A DNA stretch of 15,089 nucleotides from JBEAOO01 sp041164825. GTDB lineage: Bacteria; Pseudomonadota; Gammaproteobacteria; Burkholderiales; Burkholderiaceae_C. Every line of letters starts with the position of its first letter. Position 1 is the first letter of the stretch. A program made the position numbers and the translations under genes. Where the stretch lies: assembly GCA_041164825.1 (NCBI GenBank), contig JBEAOO010000001.1, forward strand, positions 1 to 15,089, in the 5' to 3' direction. Below are positions 1-7,458 of the stretch, in pieces. The notes beneath the pieces are model-generated. The model made no database searches, had not been told where the DNA came from, and worked only from the letters and a program-made list of their open reading frames with translations.

Positions 1-197
1 CCCGCAACGAGATTTTGGCCACCATGGCCTGCCACGGCGCGGTGCGCGCCAACCGGCAATTGACGATCGAAGAAATGAACGGCCTGCTGCGCGACATGGA
101 GCGCACCGAGCGCGCCGACCAATGCAACCACGGCCGCCCCACCTGGCGCCAGATCACCGTCAAGGAGCTTGACGGGCTGTTCTGGCGCGGGCGCTGA
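1..197 (+). CDS. mutL: DNA mismatch repair protein MutL, C-terminal end (5' truncated by window)
   Basis: The reading frame is open from base 3 and ends at a TGA at 195-197, so only about the last 64 residues are present. The visible part matches the MutL C-terminal dimerisation domain: an ACHGAVRAN segment, QCNHGRPTW, and a terminal FWRGR. MutL is the cytoplasmic ATPase that couples MutS mismatch recognition to strand incision. The ACHGAVRA, CNHGRP and FxR blocks resemble the conserved C-terminal motifs of MutL proteins that carry their own endonuclease. That would fit an organism without MutH, although the DQHAxxER metal-binding motif would lie upstream, outside the window. The gene converges on the minus-strand operon and looks functionally unrelated to it. 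Identity is secure from the motif set; the endonuclease point is inference. Confidence 0.93.
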   Translation, partial: RNEILATMACHGAVRANRQLTIEEMNGLLRDMERTERADQCNHGRPTWRQITVKELDGLFWRGR

Positions 198-201
198 GCC
201 G

Positions 202-228
202 GGGCGGCCGGACGTTCAAAGGCCGCCC
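202..228. terminator. GC-rich stem-loop after mutL
   Basis: GGGCGGCC (202-209) and GGCCGCCC (221-228) form a perfect 8-bp stem with an 11-nt loop, starting 5 bp after the mutL stop. There is no clear T-tract on the + strand, so it may terminate weakly, act bidirectionally, or only protect the 3' end. The same stem sequence recurs at 14369-14396. Confidence 0.5.
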
Positions 229-261
229 GCTCGACGTTCGGCGCGAAGGCGGCACTGGGCC

Positions 262-283
262 TCAGGGTGTGCACCGACCCTGA
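262..283. terminator. Stem-loop between convergent mutL and the nag operon end
   Basis: TCAGGGT (262-268) and ACCCTGA (277-283) are perfect 7-bp inverted arms with an 8-nt loop. They lie 12 bp beyond the last stop codon of the minus-strand operon (296-298). No U-run follows on either strand. A role as 3' end or terminator of the operon is inferred from position. Confidence 0.4.
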
Positions 284-295
284 CAGCGCAGTCAG

Positions 296-877
296 TCACC
301 CCAGGCGCTGATCTGCCCTGGCATACAGCCAAGACCGGAAGATGCGCGTGAGTTGCGGCGCCACCAGCCACGTCATGGCCACCACCACCAAGGCGGTGAT
401 CAGCGCCACACGGGCGAACAACGACCAGTCCTGCAAAAGGGGGCCCAGCAGCACAAACACCAGGTAGACGGTGGGGCAGATGCCGAACCAGGTGACCAAG
501 CCCACTTTCCACCGTGGCGGCTGGGCGACGGCTGCGCTGGCGCTGGCCTGAAACCAATGCGCCAGTCCGGACACCTGCCGCACAGAGGACACGCCGTCAA
601 TGTGCGGCGCCAAGGCAGTGAGGCCCAGCGCACGCGCAGGCGAGTGCTGCCAGGCGTCGAGGCTGGCGCGGCTCGCAAAGGCGAGCACCACGTGGTAGAG
701 CCCGTCCTCAGACCCGGGCTCATCGCTGGGCTGCACCAACTGCGAGCCCAGGTAACCCGCGAAGGTCGCGGCCACCGCCATCAGTTGCTGACTGAGCCGG
801 TCAAACTCAAGCTCGTGGCCGACCTTCACGCGCCGGCTGATCAGCACCGTGACCGCGTGTTCGGGGGATGGCGTCAT
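296..877 (-). CDS. Antibiotic biosynthesis monooxygenase (ABM)-domain protein with two C-terminal membrane segments
   Basis: A 193-residue protein. Residues about 7-95 resemble an ABM/EthD-like alpha-beta barrel: an early VTVLISRRVKVG strand, then YHVVLAFASRASLDAW, where such domains carry the strand and helix after the substrate cleft. Two hydrophobic stretches follow, about 124-147 and 153-174, predicting an inner-membrane anchor with the ABM domain at the N-terminus. This combination resembles a recurrent proteobacterial family of unknown function. The domain family includes quinone-forming monooxygenases and haem-degrading enzymes, but no residue here identifies a substrate. It is the last gene of the minus-strand series, 69 bp after nagL, with no clear ribosome-binding site. 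It could be an accessory of aromatic degradation, for example handling quinones formed from dihydroxy-aromatics, or a passenger. Fold assignment is fairly sure; function is unknown. Confidence 0.75.
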   Translation of the reverse strand: MTPSPEHAVTVLISRRVKVGHELEFDRLSQQLMAVAATFAGYLGSQLVQPSDEPGSEDGLYHVVLAFASRASLDAWQHSPARALGLTALAPHIDGVSSVRQVSGLAHWFQASASAAVAQPPRWKVGLVTWFGICPTVYLVFVLLGPLLQDWSLFARVALITALVVVAMTWLVAPQLTRIFRSWLYARADQRLG

Positions 878-946
878 GACGGCGCCCTCACCGTCCTGCG
901 CGGAGATGGCGGGCGGCTGAGTGCCGCACCACCACCACGTCGGATG

Positions 947-1591
947 TCAACCCGCCACATCGGGCTGAGCCGCGGGCGCGGCGCGCTGGAAGGCCACCCA
1001 CTGGGCGCAGGCCGCATCGATGGCCGCCACGCGCGGCCAGCGCGCCATGTCCACGCCAAAACGGCGCGCGCTCTCGATCTGCGGCACCAGGTAGGCATCA
1101 GCCAGGGTGGGCATCTCGCCCCAGGAATACGGGCCGCCGTGGTCATGGCGCTGCAGCAGACCTTCGTAGGCATCAAAGCCTGCGCTGATCCACTGGGCGC
1201 ACCACCGCAGCACGGCGGGCTCGTCCAAGTGCAACTCGTGGCGCAAATACTCCAGCACACGCCGGTTGTTGAGCGGGTGGATGTCGCAGCCCACCACCGC
1301 AGCCAGCGCGCGCACATGGGCGCGGGCATCGGCGTCTGAGGGCAGCAAGGCCGGCGTCGGGTGACGCTCTTCCAACCACTCGATGATGGCCGGCGATTGC
1401 GTGAGCAGCAGTTGCTCATCCACCTCCAACACCGGCACCAGCATCTGCGGGTTCAACGCCTGGAAGGCCGCGGCCAGGTGCTGTTCCTTGCGCAGATCCA
1501 CCGCCACGTAGTCGGTGGCTAGGCCCTTGAGGTTGAGGACAATGCGCAGCCGGTGCGAGGTGCCACTGCGAAAGAAGTTGTGCAGCTTCAT
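947..1591 (-). CDS. nagL: Maleylpyruvate isomerase, glutathione-dependent (zeta-class GST fold)
   Basis: A 214-residue protein that converts maleylpyruvate to fumarylpyruvate with glutathione as cofactor, the third step of the GSH-dependent gentisate pathway. The N-terminal thioredoxin-like domain has the zeta-class active-site loop SGTSHRLRI (residues 9-17), the cis-proline region with V52-P53, and the glutathione-contacting QS pair (Q66-S67). The helical C-terminal domain carries GCDIHPLNNRR (101-111) and ESARR (173-177), both typical of NagL-type isomerases. I chose the start at 1591 (MKLHNFF) because zeta GSTs begin exactly there; the longer open frame upstream runs back into nagK. It lies 20 bp downstream of nagK. 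Maleylacetoacetate isomerase of tyrosine breakdown is the alternative, but the neighbours nagI and nagK argue for maleylpyruvate. Confidence 0.93.
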   Translation of the reverse strand: MKLHNFFRSGTSHRLRIVLNLKGLATDYVAVDLRKEQHLAAAFQALNPQMLVPVLEVDEQLLLTQSPAIIEWLEERHPTPALLPSDADARAHVRALAAVVGCDIHPLNNRRVLEYLRHELHLDEPAVLRWCAQWISAGFDAYEGLLQRHDHGGPYSWGEMPTLADAYLVPQIESARRFGVDMARWPRVAAIDAACAQWVAFQRAAPAAQPDVAG

Positions 1592-1611
1592 GGTGGGGTG
1601 ACGCGCGCTGT

Positions 1612-2316
1612 TCACTCGGCCGGACCGATGTCGAGCGACACACTGGCGATGCCATCGACGGAGCCGGTGATCTTGTCGCCCGGCACCACGGCGCCCACGC
1701 CCTCGGGCGTGCCGGTGTAGATCAGGTCGCCTGGCTGCAGGTGATAGAACAGCGACAGGTCGGCAATGATTTCGCGGATGTTCCAGATCAGGCGGTCCAC
1801 ATCGGACTGCTGCTTGGTCTGGCCGTTCACTGCCAGCGAAATGCCAGCATGCTCGACCACCTGACCGGCCATGGGCACGATCGGGCTGCACACCGACGAC
1901 TGCTCGACGTCCTTGCCCAGATCCCACGGGCGGCCCTTGTCGCGGGCCACGAGTTGCAGGTCGCGGCGGGTCATGTCGAGGCCGGCGGAGTAGCCGTAGA
2001 TCACCTGGTGAGCGTCTTCCGCCTTGACGCGAAAGCCCGCCTTGCCGATGGCCACCACCAGCTCCATCTCGAAGTGGAAATTCTGCGTTTCGGGCGGGTA
2101 GGCCGTGGTCGAGCCGCTGGCCAGCAGCGTGTCGCGCGACTTGGTGAAGTAGAACGGACGCTCCACGCTCTTGTCGACCGGGCGGCCCATCTCCACCGCG
2201 TGCGCGTGGTAGTTGCGACCCACAAAAAACAGGCGATTCACCGGGAAGCGCTCGGGCTGGCCCACGATCTCCAGCGAAGCAACGTCAGGCGGTGTGAACA
2301 AGTAGGTGGTGGTCAT
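1612..2316 (-). CDS. nagK: Fumarylpyruvate hydrolase (FAH family)
   Basis: A 234-residue member of the fumarylacetoacetate hydrolase family, of the usual length for NagK. It hydrolyses fumarylpyruvate to fumarate and pyruvate and so ends the gentisate route. FAH metal-site residues are visible: HFEMELVVAIG gives E83 and E85, and D114 lies in GLDMTRRD. The C-terminal TGTPEGVG (201-208) is the family's signature loop. FVGRNYHAHAVEMG (31-44) is the N-terminal lid region common to fumarylpyruvate hydrolases. It follows nagI by 60 bp and precedes nagL by 20 bp. Its ATG at 2316 has no strong Shine-Dalgarno sequence. A generic 2-keto-4-pentenoate hydratase-type enzyme is the alternative on sequence alone; context makes fumarylpyruvate the likely substrate. 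Confidence 0.93.
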   Translation of the reverse strand: MTTTYLFTPPDVASLEIVGQPERFPVNRLFFVGRNYHAHAVEMGRPVDKSVERPFYFTKSRDTLLASGSTTAYPPETQNFHFEMELVVAIGKAGFRVKAEDAHQVIYGYSAGLDMTRRDLQLVARDKGRPWDLGKDVEQSSVCSPIVPMAGQVVEHAGISLAVNGQTKQQSDVDRLIWNIREIIADLSLFYHLQPGDLIYTGTPEGVGAVVPGDKITGSVDGIASVSLDIGPAE

Positions 2317-2376
2317 GGCAAGGGGTCTTTCAGGAATGGAAAAAGGGGGGTTCGGATGCGGGTGCTGTGGGCGGCC

Positions 2377-3432
2377 TCAGCCACGCACCTCGTACACACC
2401 GAGCTTGCGGTGCAGCAGAGATTCATCGGCCATGAACACGAAGGCCGGCGTCGAAGGAGACGCGTTGGTCAGCGTGGCCGCGGTGTAGCCCGGCACGGCC
2501 GAGGTGTCGGCTTCGGCCAGCGCGAGCTGCTGTGCCCCCACCTGCAGCCCCACCGCGCCCTCGATCACATGGAACACCTGTGCGGGCGAGCGCGCCGGCA
2601 AGCGCAGCGTCTGCCCGGGGCGCAGCATCAGCGCGTAGAAGCCGAGGATGTTCTCCACATCGGCGCCGGTCTCGGGGTTCACGTAAGTCACTTGCACGCA
2701 GTCGAGCGCCGGCTGGCTATCGGCCAGCGAGAGCAACGACGCCTTGGCATCGGCCCAGGGGTAACGCAGCATCGGGTAGGGCCGCTCGGCGCGCACGAAG
2801 GCGGCGGTCGGCACCACGCCGCCATGCCGGTAGGCGCGGTCGCCCGAGGGCAGCGTGGGCTGCTGGCTCGGCCCTTCAATGTGGTAAGAGGTCTCGGTGT
2901 AGTAAGCCAAGGGCAGATCCAGCACATCGAGCCAGATCACCGGGCCCGTACCGTCGTGGCCGTGCTCGTGCCACAAACCCGTGGGCGTCAAGATCAGGTC
3001 GCCGCGACTCATGGGGCACTTCTCACCGCCCACCAGCGTCCAAGCGCCCTCGCCTTCCACCACCATGCGCACGGCGTTGGGGGTGTGGCGGTGGGCCGGC
3101 GCCAGTTCACCGGGCAGCAGCAATTGCATGCCCAGGTAGATGGCGGCGCTGGCCTGCATCTTGTCGAGGCCATGGCCGGGGTTGGCCAGCACCAGCACGC
3201 GGCGCTCAGCCTTCTCGATCGGCGTCAGCTCGCCAGCGCGGATCAACAGCTCGCGCAGCGGCGCGTAAGGCCAGTGCGTCACCTGCGTTTTGCGGCTGGG
3301 CACGTGCGGCGGCAGCACGCCGCGCAGACTGGGCCACAGGGGCACCAGGTTCTGCGCCGTCAGGGCGTCGCGGTAGTCGGCGGGCAGGTCTTCCAAGCGG
3401 CCCAGGGTGTCGAATCGACCCGAATTTTCCAT
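2377..3432 (-). CDS. nagI: Gentisate 1,2-dioxygenase
   Basis: A 351-residue bicupin, the usual length for this enzyme. It cleaves gentisate between the carboxyl- and hydroxyl-bearing carbons with O2, giving maleylpyruvate. The first cupin carries the Fe(II) ligands: H114 and H116 in APAHRHTPNAVR, and H155 in GLWHEHGHD. The 41-residue spacing from the first to the third histidine matches characterised gentisate dioxygenases. R122 and neighbouring residues fit the substrate-binding strand. The second cupin (about 270-340) has lost the histidines (LRLPARSPAQVFHVIEG), as is normal for the family, and is structural. No clear Shine-Dalgarno precedes the ATG at 3432. The gene lies 39 bp after the hemerythrin gene and is followed by nagK and nagL, forming a compact lower-pathway block. 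1-Hydroxy-2-naphthoate or salicylate dioxygenases are homologous alternatives, but context favours gentisate. Confidence 0.94.
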   Translation of the reverse strand: MENSGRFDTLGRLEDLPADYRDALTAQNLVPLWPSLRGVLPPHVPSRKTQVTHWPYAPLRELLIRAGELTPIEKAERRVLVLANPGHGLDKMQASAAIYLGMQLLLPGELAPAHRHTPNAVRMVVEGEGAWTLVGGEKCPMSRGDLILTPTGLWHEHGHDGTGPVIWLDVLDLPLAYYTETSYHIEGPSQQPTLPSGDRAYRHGGVVPTAAFVRAERPYPMLRYPWADAKASLLSLADSQPALDCVQVTYVNPETGADVENILGFYALMLRPGQTLRLPARSPAQVFHVIEGAVGLQVGAQQLALAEADTSAVPGYTAATLTNASPSTPAFVFMADESLLHRKLGVYEVRG

Positions 3433-3471
3433 GTCAGTGTCCAGTGTCCGTATCTGTGTGAGTGGTGAGGC

Positions 3472-4056
3472 TCAGCCCAGGCCCAAGGGCGCGGGGGTGC
3501 GTTGCAAGATGTCGCGAAACAGGCCATCCAGGGCCACGCTCGGGTCACCCTCGGCGACCGGGTCGGCGTTCTGGCCAAAGGCTGCAGCCAGTGCACCCCA
3601 GTCGGCCGGCATGAGGTGCGTCTCGGCCAGAGGCAGCAGCTCTTGTTCTTCCGTGCGAAGGTGGCGCCACGTCAGCTCGGCGTAGTGCGCCACCGCCGCG
3701 GTCAGCGCGGTCAATCCGCCGACCACACCCGCCTCAACGTTGCCCAGCGCGCGGCGAAGGCCGTTGAGCTGTTCGGCCTCGCCCTGGTGCTGCCCCTGCA
3801 GCGCGGCGATCAGTTCCTGGGCCAACGCGGTGCGCTGCGCCAGGCGGTCGAACAGCCACAGGTCTTCTTTGGGATGGTGCTGCTGGTTGGGGAAGGCGTC
3901 GATGTAATGGACCATGCGCCACATCAGCGGGTAGTCCATGGCCATGCGGCCGGCGGCCACCTCCTCGATCACCGCCTTCATGTTGTTGATGACGGCGCCC
4001 AGCGCGCGGTGTTCGCGCTTGATGACGGCCACGGCAAAAGCTTGGGAAGGGCTCAT
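3472..4056 (-). CDS. Hemerythrin HHE domain-containing protein
   Basis: A 194-residue, mostly helical cytoplasmic protein with the residue pattern of a di-iron hemerythrin four-helix bundle. Helix 1 has H16 (KREHRAL). Helix 2 has H50 (MVHYIDAF) followed by HHPKED with H60/H61 and E64. Helix 3 has H90 (QGQHQGEAE). Helix 4 has H124 and RHLRTEEQELLPLAE, with H132 and E136/E137. Such proteins bind O2 or NO or act in iron and oxidative-stress handling. A good ribosome-binding site (AGGAG, 8 nt spacing) precedes the ATG at 4056. The last ~35 residues are a tail beyond the bundle. It sits between livF and nagI with 39-bp gaps on both sides, so it is probably co-transcribed with an iron- and O2-dependent pathway. 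The domain call is secure; its role here (O2 delivery, iron supply or repair, NO sensing) is inference. Confidence 0.88.
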   Translation of the reverse strand: MSPSQAFAVAVIKREHRALGAVINNMKAVIEEVAAGRMAMDYPLMWRMVHYIDAFPNQQHHPKEDLWLFDRLAQRTALAQELIAALQGQHQGEAEQLNGLRRALGNVEAGVVGGLTALTAAVAHYAELTWRHLRTEEQELLPLAETHLMPADWGALAAAFGQNADPVAEGDPSVALDGLFRDILQRTPAPLGLG

Positions 4057-4095
4057 CTCAGGGCTCCTGTGGGTTCAGTGGTGGGGCGCCGTGCA

Positions 4096-4812
4096 TCACA
4101 CGCCGAGGTACTCGTGCACGATGCGCGGCTCGGCGCGCAGTGCGGCGGAATCGCCCGACCACACGACCACGCCCTTCTCCATCACCACATGCCGGTCGGC
4201 AAGTTCCAGCAGCGGCCCGAGGTTTTTGTCGATGACGATCAGCGACAGTCCCTCACGCTTGAACTCGCCCAGCGCGCGCCAGATCTCGGCGCGGATCAAG
4301 GGCGCCAAGCCCTCGGTCGCTTCATCGAGCACCACCAGCTTGGGGTTGGTCATCAGCGCGCGGCCGATGGCCAGCATCTGCTGCTCACCGCCGGAGAGTT
4401 GCCAGCCCAGGTTCTTCTTGCGCTCTTGCAGGCGTGGGAAAAATTGGTACACGCGCGCCAGCGTCCACGGCGCCAAGCGCGTGTCCAGCGCCCGCTTGGC
4501 CGTGGCCACCAGGTTCTCTTCGACGGTGAGGTTGGGGAACACCTGGCGGCCTTCGGGCACCAGGCCCAGGCCCAGGCACGCAATCGCGTGCGACGGCAAG
4601 CGCTCGGTGCGCTGACCAGCAAACTCGATCTGCCCGCCGCTCACCGGCAGCAAGCCAAACAAGCACTTGACCGTGGCAGAGCGCCCCATGCCATTGCGGC
4701 CCAGCAGCGTCACCACCTCGCCTTCGGCCACCGAGAGGCTCATGCCAAACAGCACCTTGGCCGCGCCATAACCCGCGCGCACATCAGAGATTTTCAACAA
4801 GGGCGTTGTCAT
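4096..4812 (-). CDS. livF: Branched-chain-type ABC importer ATPase, LivF-like, with substituted Walker A lysine
   Basis: A 238-residue nucleotide-binding subunit of LivF length. Visible motifs are a P-loop region GRNGMGRSATVK (38-49), LVPEGRQVFPNLTVEENL, the ABC signature LSGGEQQ (139-145), and Walker B LVVLDEATEGL (159-169). The P-loop carries arginine at position 44 (codon at 4681-4683), where nearly all ABC ATPases have the ATP-contacting lysine; the following positions are SAT rather than the usual TTT/STT. The switch-histidine region reads VIDKN instead of VEHD; LivF proteins commonly have VEQN there. The gene overlaps livG by 4 bp (ATGA), implying translational coupling. It would pair with LivG at the inner membrane to drive uptake. 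Family assignment is secure; whether this subunit hydrolyses ATP normally is open. Confidence 0.92.
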   Translation of the reverse strand: MTTPLLKISDVRAGYGAAKVLFGMSLSVAEGEVVTLLGRNGMGRSATVKCLFGLLPVSGGQIEFAGQRTERLPSHAIACLGLGLVPEGRQVFPNLTVEENLVATAKRALDTRLAPWTLARVYQFFPRLQERKKNLGWQLSGGEQQMLAIGRALMTNPKLVVLDEATEGLAPLIRAEIWRALGEFKREGLSLIVIDKNLGPLLELADRHVVMEKGVVVWSGDSAALRAEPRIVHEYLGV

Positions 4813-5567
4813 ACCGCGGCCACCTCTTCGTCACCCAGGTAGATCGCGCGCACGTCCTCGTTGCCGCGGATTTCCTCCGGCGTGCCCGTGACCAGCACCC
4901 GCCCGTAAACCAGCACGCTGATGCGGTCAGCCAACGCGAACACGGCGTTCATGTCGTGCTCCACCAGCAGGATCGTGTAGCGGCCCTTGAGCTGCTTGAG
5001 CAACGCCACCACGGCCGCCGACTCCTGCACGCTCATGCCCGCCATCGGCTCGTCCAGCAGCAGGAACTTCGGCCGCGCGGCCAAGCCCATGGCCAGCTCC
5101 AACTGGCGGCGCTCGCCGTAACCGAGCTCGGATGCCAGCACCTCCGCCCGGTCGCTCAGCCCGGCGGCGGCAATGCCTTCATCGGCCGCGGCCATCGTGG
5201 CTGCATCACCGAGCAGAGAGCGCCAGAAGCCGAACGCATGGCGGCGCGCACCGCGTGCGGCCAGCGCCGCGTTCTCGCGCACGGTGAACTCATCGAACAG
5301 CGAGGTGATTTGGTACGAACGCACCAAGCCACGCCGCGCCCGCGCATGGATACCTAGCGTGGTGACATCCTGTCCCTGGAACAAGATGGACCCGCTGTTG
5401 GAAGCCAACTCACCCGAGAGCTGGTTGATCAGCGTGGTCTTGCCCGCTCCGTTGGGGCCGATGATGGCGTGCAGTTCACCTTCACGAACGTCCAGTGTCA
5501 CGTCGTCGGTGACGCGCAAGGCGCCATAGTGTTTGCACAGGTTGCGAGCGTGCAGCAGCGTGCTCAT
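4809..5567 (-). CDS. livG: Branched-chain-type ABC importer ATPase, LivG-like
   Basis: A 252-residue ATPase subunit with intact nucleotide-binding motifs: Walker A GPNGAGKT (37-44), the signature-like ELGYGERRQLELA, a form common in LivG where LSGGQ is relaxed to xxYGE, Walker B FLLLDEPMAGM, and a normal switch histidine in LLVEHDM. It partners LivF beneath the LivH/LivM membrane pair. I chose the ATG at 5567 (MSTLLHARNL) because LivG proteins start there; the longer frame to 6005 only reads through livM. The start overlaps the livM stop by 4 bp (ATGA), and its own stop overlaps the livF start the same way. Together with LivF it suggests an ATPase pair in which LivG holds the canonical catalytic residues. 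Confidence 0.94.
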   Translation of the reverse strand: MSTLLHARNLCKHYGALRVTDDVTLDVREGELHAIIGPNGAGKTTLINQLSGELASNSGSILFQGQDVTTLGIHARARRGLVRSYQITSLFDEFTVRENAALAARGARRHAFGFWRSLLGDAATMAAADEGIAAAGLSDRAEVLASELGYGERRQLELAMGLAARPKFLLLDEPMAGMSVQESAAVVALLKQLKGRYTILLVEHDMNAVFALADRISVLVYGRVLVTGTPEEIRGNEDVRAIYLGDEEVAAV

Positions 5568-6532
5568 GGCGCGGTCTCCTTGCGTGCGAATGCGCGGCGC
5601 ATTTGCGCCCACCAGCCCAGCACCCCACCGCGGCCAAACATCGCCACGGCCAAAATGCCCAGGCCAAAGATCGCCATCCAATGTTCGGTGTAGGCCTTGA
5701 GCACCTCCTCCACACACAGGAACACGATGGCCCCGACCACCGGCCCGAAGACCGTGCCCAGCCCGCCCAGCACCACGATGACGATCAGCTCGCCCGAGGT
5801 CATCCACGACATGCTGCTGGGCGAGGCGTAGGCGTTCAGGTTGGCCAACAACAAGCCCGCCACGCCGCACAACACCGCGGACAGCACATAGGCCGCGAGC
5901 AAGTAGCGGTTGAGCGGCAGGCCGGCTGCGGCCACGCGGCGCGGGTTCTGGCGCCCGGCGCGCAGCGTCATGCCAAACGGCGACTGCTTGAGCTGCGCCA
6001 CCCACAGCACCAGCAGCGACAAGATCAGCCAGGCCGCGTAATACACCGATGCAGGGGTGGACAGCGCCAGGCCCAGGAACTCGCTGGCCGAGGCGATGCC
6101 CATGCCATCGTCACCGCCGTACTGCTTCAGGCTCACGATGACGAAGTAGCCCATCTGCGCAAAGGCCAGCGTGATCATGATGAAGGCGATGCCCTTGGTG
6201 CGCAGGCTCACCGCACCGGTGAGCCCACCCACCAGCACGCAAACCGCCACACACAGGGCCAGGTGCAGCCAGCCCGATGTCAGGCCGTGGTGCACCGGTA
6301 GCGACACGCTGTACATGCCAATGCCGATGAAGAGCGCATGGCCCAGGCTGACCAGACCGCCAAAGCCCAACGCGATGTTGAGCGCGCTGGCGGCAATGGC
6401 GTAGATCAGCACACGCGCCATGAACGACACCAGGAAGTTGTCACCCATCGCGGTGGCGACGCTGGGCACGGCAGCCAGGGCCAGCAAAGCCAAGGCAGGC
6501 CAGCCCCATGCAGAAGAACGTGGTTTGTTCAT
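5564..6532 (-). CDS. livM: Branched-chain-type ABC importer permease, LivM-like
   Basis: A 322-residue integral inner-membrane permease with about nine hydrophobic segments, the length expected for short LivM proteins. Family hallmarks are YAIAASALNIALGFGGLVSLGH near residues 45-65, the cytoplasmic coupling-loop region SPFGMTLRAGRQNPRRVAAAGL, and GELIVIVVLGGLGTVFGPVVGA near the C-terminus. It pairs with LivH to form the translocation channel. I chose the start at 6532 (MNKPRSSAW); a 14-residue in-frame extension to 6574 would run into livH. It follows livH by 2 bp and overlaps livG by 4 bp. The substrate cannot be read from the permease; the operon context suggests an aromatic acid. Confidence 0.93.
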   Translation of the reverse strand: MNKPRSSAWGWPALALLALAAVPSVATAMGDNFLVSFMARVLIYAIAASALNIALGFGGLVSLGHALFIGIGMYSVSLPVHHGLTSGWLHLALCVAVCVLVGGLTGAVSLRTKGIAFIMITLAFAQMGYFVIVSLKQYGGDDGMGIASASEFLGLALSTPASVYYAAWLILSLLVLWVAQLKQSPFGMTLRAGRQNPRRVAAAGLPLNRYLLAAYVLSAVLCGVAGLLLANLNAYASPSSMSWMTSGELIVIVVLGGLGTVFGPVVGAIVFLCVEEVLKAYTEHWMAIFGLGILAVAMFGRGGVLGWWAQMRRAFARKETAP

Positions 6533-6534
6533 GC

Positions 6535-7455
6535 TCAGACCTTGTGCGCGGGAAACAGGCCATCCGGTCGCCAAGCGAGCACGGCGGCCATCAGCATGTA
6601 GATCAGCATCGAGGCCAAAGCGGGCCCAGCCGCGTTGGCCACTTCGCGCTCGGCGACAGTGCGGAGCAGCAGCGGCAAGAAGGTGCGACCCAGGGTGTCG
6701 ACAAGGCCGACGATGATCCCGGCGTAGAGCGCACCACGCACCGAGCCGATGCCGCCGATGACGATCACCACCAAGGTCGCGATGAGCACGGGCTCACCCA
6801 TGCCGCTTTGCACCGACAAGATTGGCCCGGCCATGGCGCCCGCCAGCGCCGCCAACATGGCGCCCAGCGCAAACAGCATGGCGTTCAGCGCGCCGATGTT
6901 GACGCCCAAGGCACCCACCATCTGAGGGTTCACCGAGCCGGCGCGGATCAGCATGCCGACCCGCGTGCCGTGGATCAACCACTGGCTGCCGGCCGCCACG
7001 GCCAGACCCACCACGATGATGAGAAACCGGTAGCTCGGGTAAGTGAAGCCAAACAGATCGACCGTGCCCGACAAAGCCTCAGGCAGCGCAACGAACACGG
7101 GCTGCGGGCCCCAGATCATGCGCACCACCTCGTTGAAGAACAGCACCAGACCAAAGGTGGCCAGCACATGGTCGAGGTGATCGCGCCGGTACAAGCGCGC
7201 CACCGCAATCTTCTCCAACAGCAGGCCGACCACCAGACCGGTCAACAGTGCCGCACCCACGGCCAAGGCAAACGAGCCCGTGCGCCCGCCCACGGCCGCC
7301 GCCGCGTAAGCGCCCAGCATGTAGAGCGAGCCGTGCGCCAGGTTGACGAAGCTCATGATGCCGAAGACCAGCGTCAGCCCGGCGGCCAGCAGAAACAGCA
7401 TGACGCCGTACTGCAAGCCGTTGAGCAGTTGCGCGAAGAGCAAAGCCGTCGACAT
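6535..7455 (-). CDS. livH: Branched-chain-type ABC importer permease, LivH-like
   Basis: A 306-residue permease with alternating hydrophobic segments over its whole length. It shows the LivH signatures LLNGLQYGVMLFLLAAGLTL (10-29), FGIMSFVNLAHGSLYMLGAY (31-50), and the loop region GTRVGMLIRAGSVNPQMVGALGVN, which contacts the ATPases. The segment IATLVVIVIGGIGSVRGAL matches the conserved C-terminal part. It forms the channel with LivM. It lies 3 bp after the binding-protein gene and 2 bp before livM, so the five transporter genes are tightly coupled. The length is normal and no disruption is seen. Confidence 0.93.
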   Translation of the reverse strand: MSTALLFAQLLNGLQYGVMLFLLAAGLTLVFGIMSFVNLAHGSLYMLGAYAAAAVGGRTGSFALAVGAALLTGLVVGLLLEKIAVARLYRRDHLDHVLATFGLVLFFNEVVRMIWGPQPVFVALPEALSGTVDLFGFTYPSYRFLIIVVGLAVAAGSQWLIHGTRVGMLIRAGSVNPQMVGALGVNIGALNAMLFALGAMLAALAGAMAGPILSVQSGMGEPVLIATLVVIVIGGIGSVRGALYAGIIVGLVDTLGRTFLPLLLRTVAEREVANAAGPALASMLIYMLMAAVLAWRPDGLFPAHKV

Positions 7456-7458
7456 GGC

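Noticed and set aside
1741..3468. 575-codon open frame on + strand antisense to nagK/nagI
   Set aside because: Shadow of gentisate dioxygenase and fumarylpyruvate hydrolase genes; no family resemblance.
4681..4701. LivF as a pseudogene
   Set aside because: Signature, Walker B, full length and coupled start are intact; only the P-loop lysine differs, so substitution rather than decay is the simpler reading.
3502..4842. 446-codon open frame on + strand antisense to hemerythrin/livF
   Set aside because: Antisense shadow with low-information composition.
5568..6005. Long N-terminal extension of LivG
   Set aside because: The extension is an out-of-frame reading of livM; LivG starts at 5567 with the ATGA overlap.
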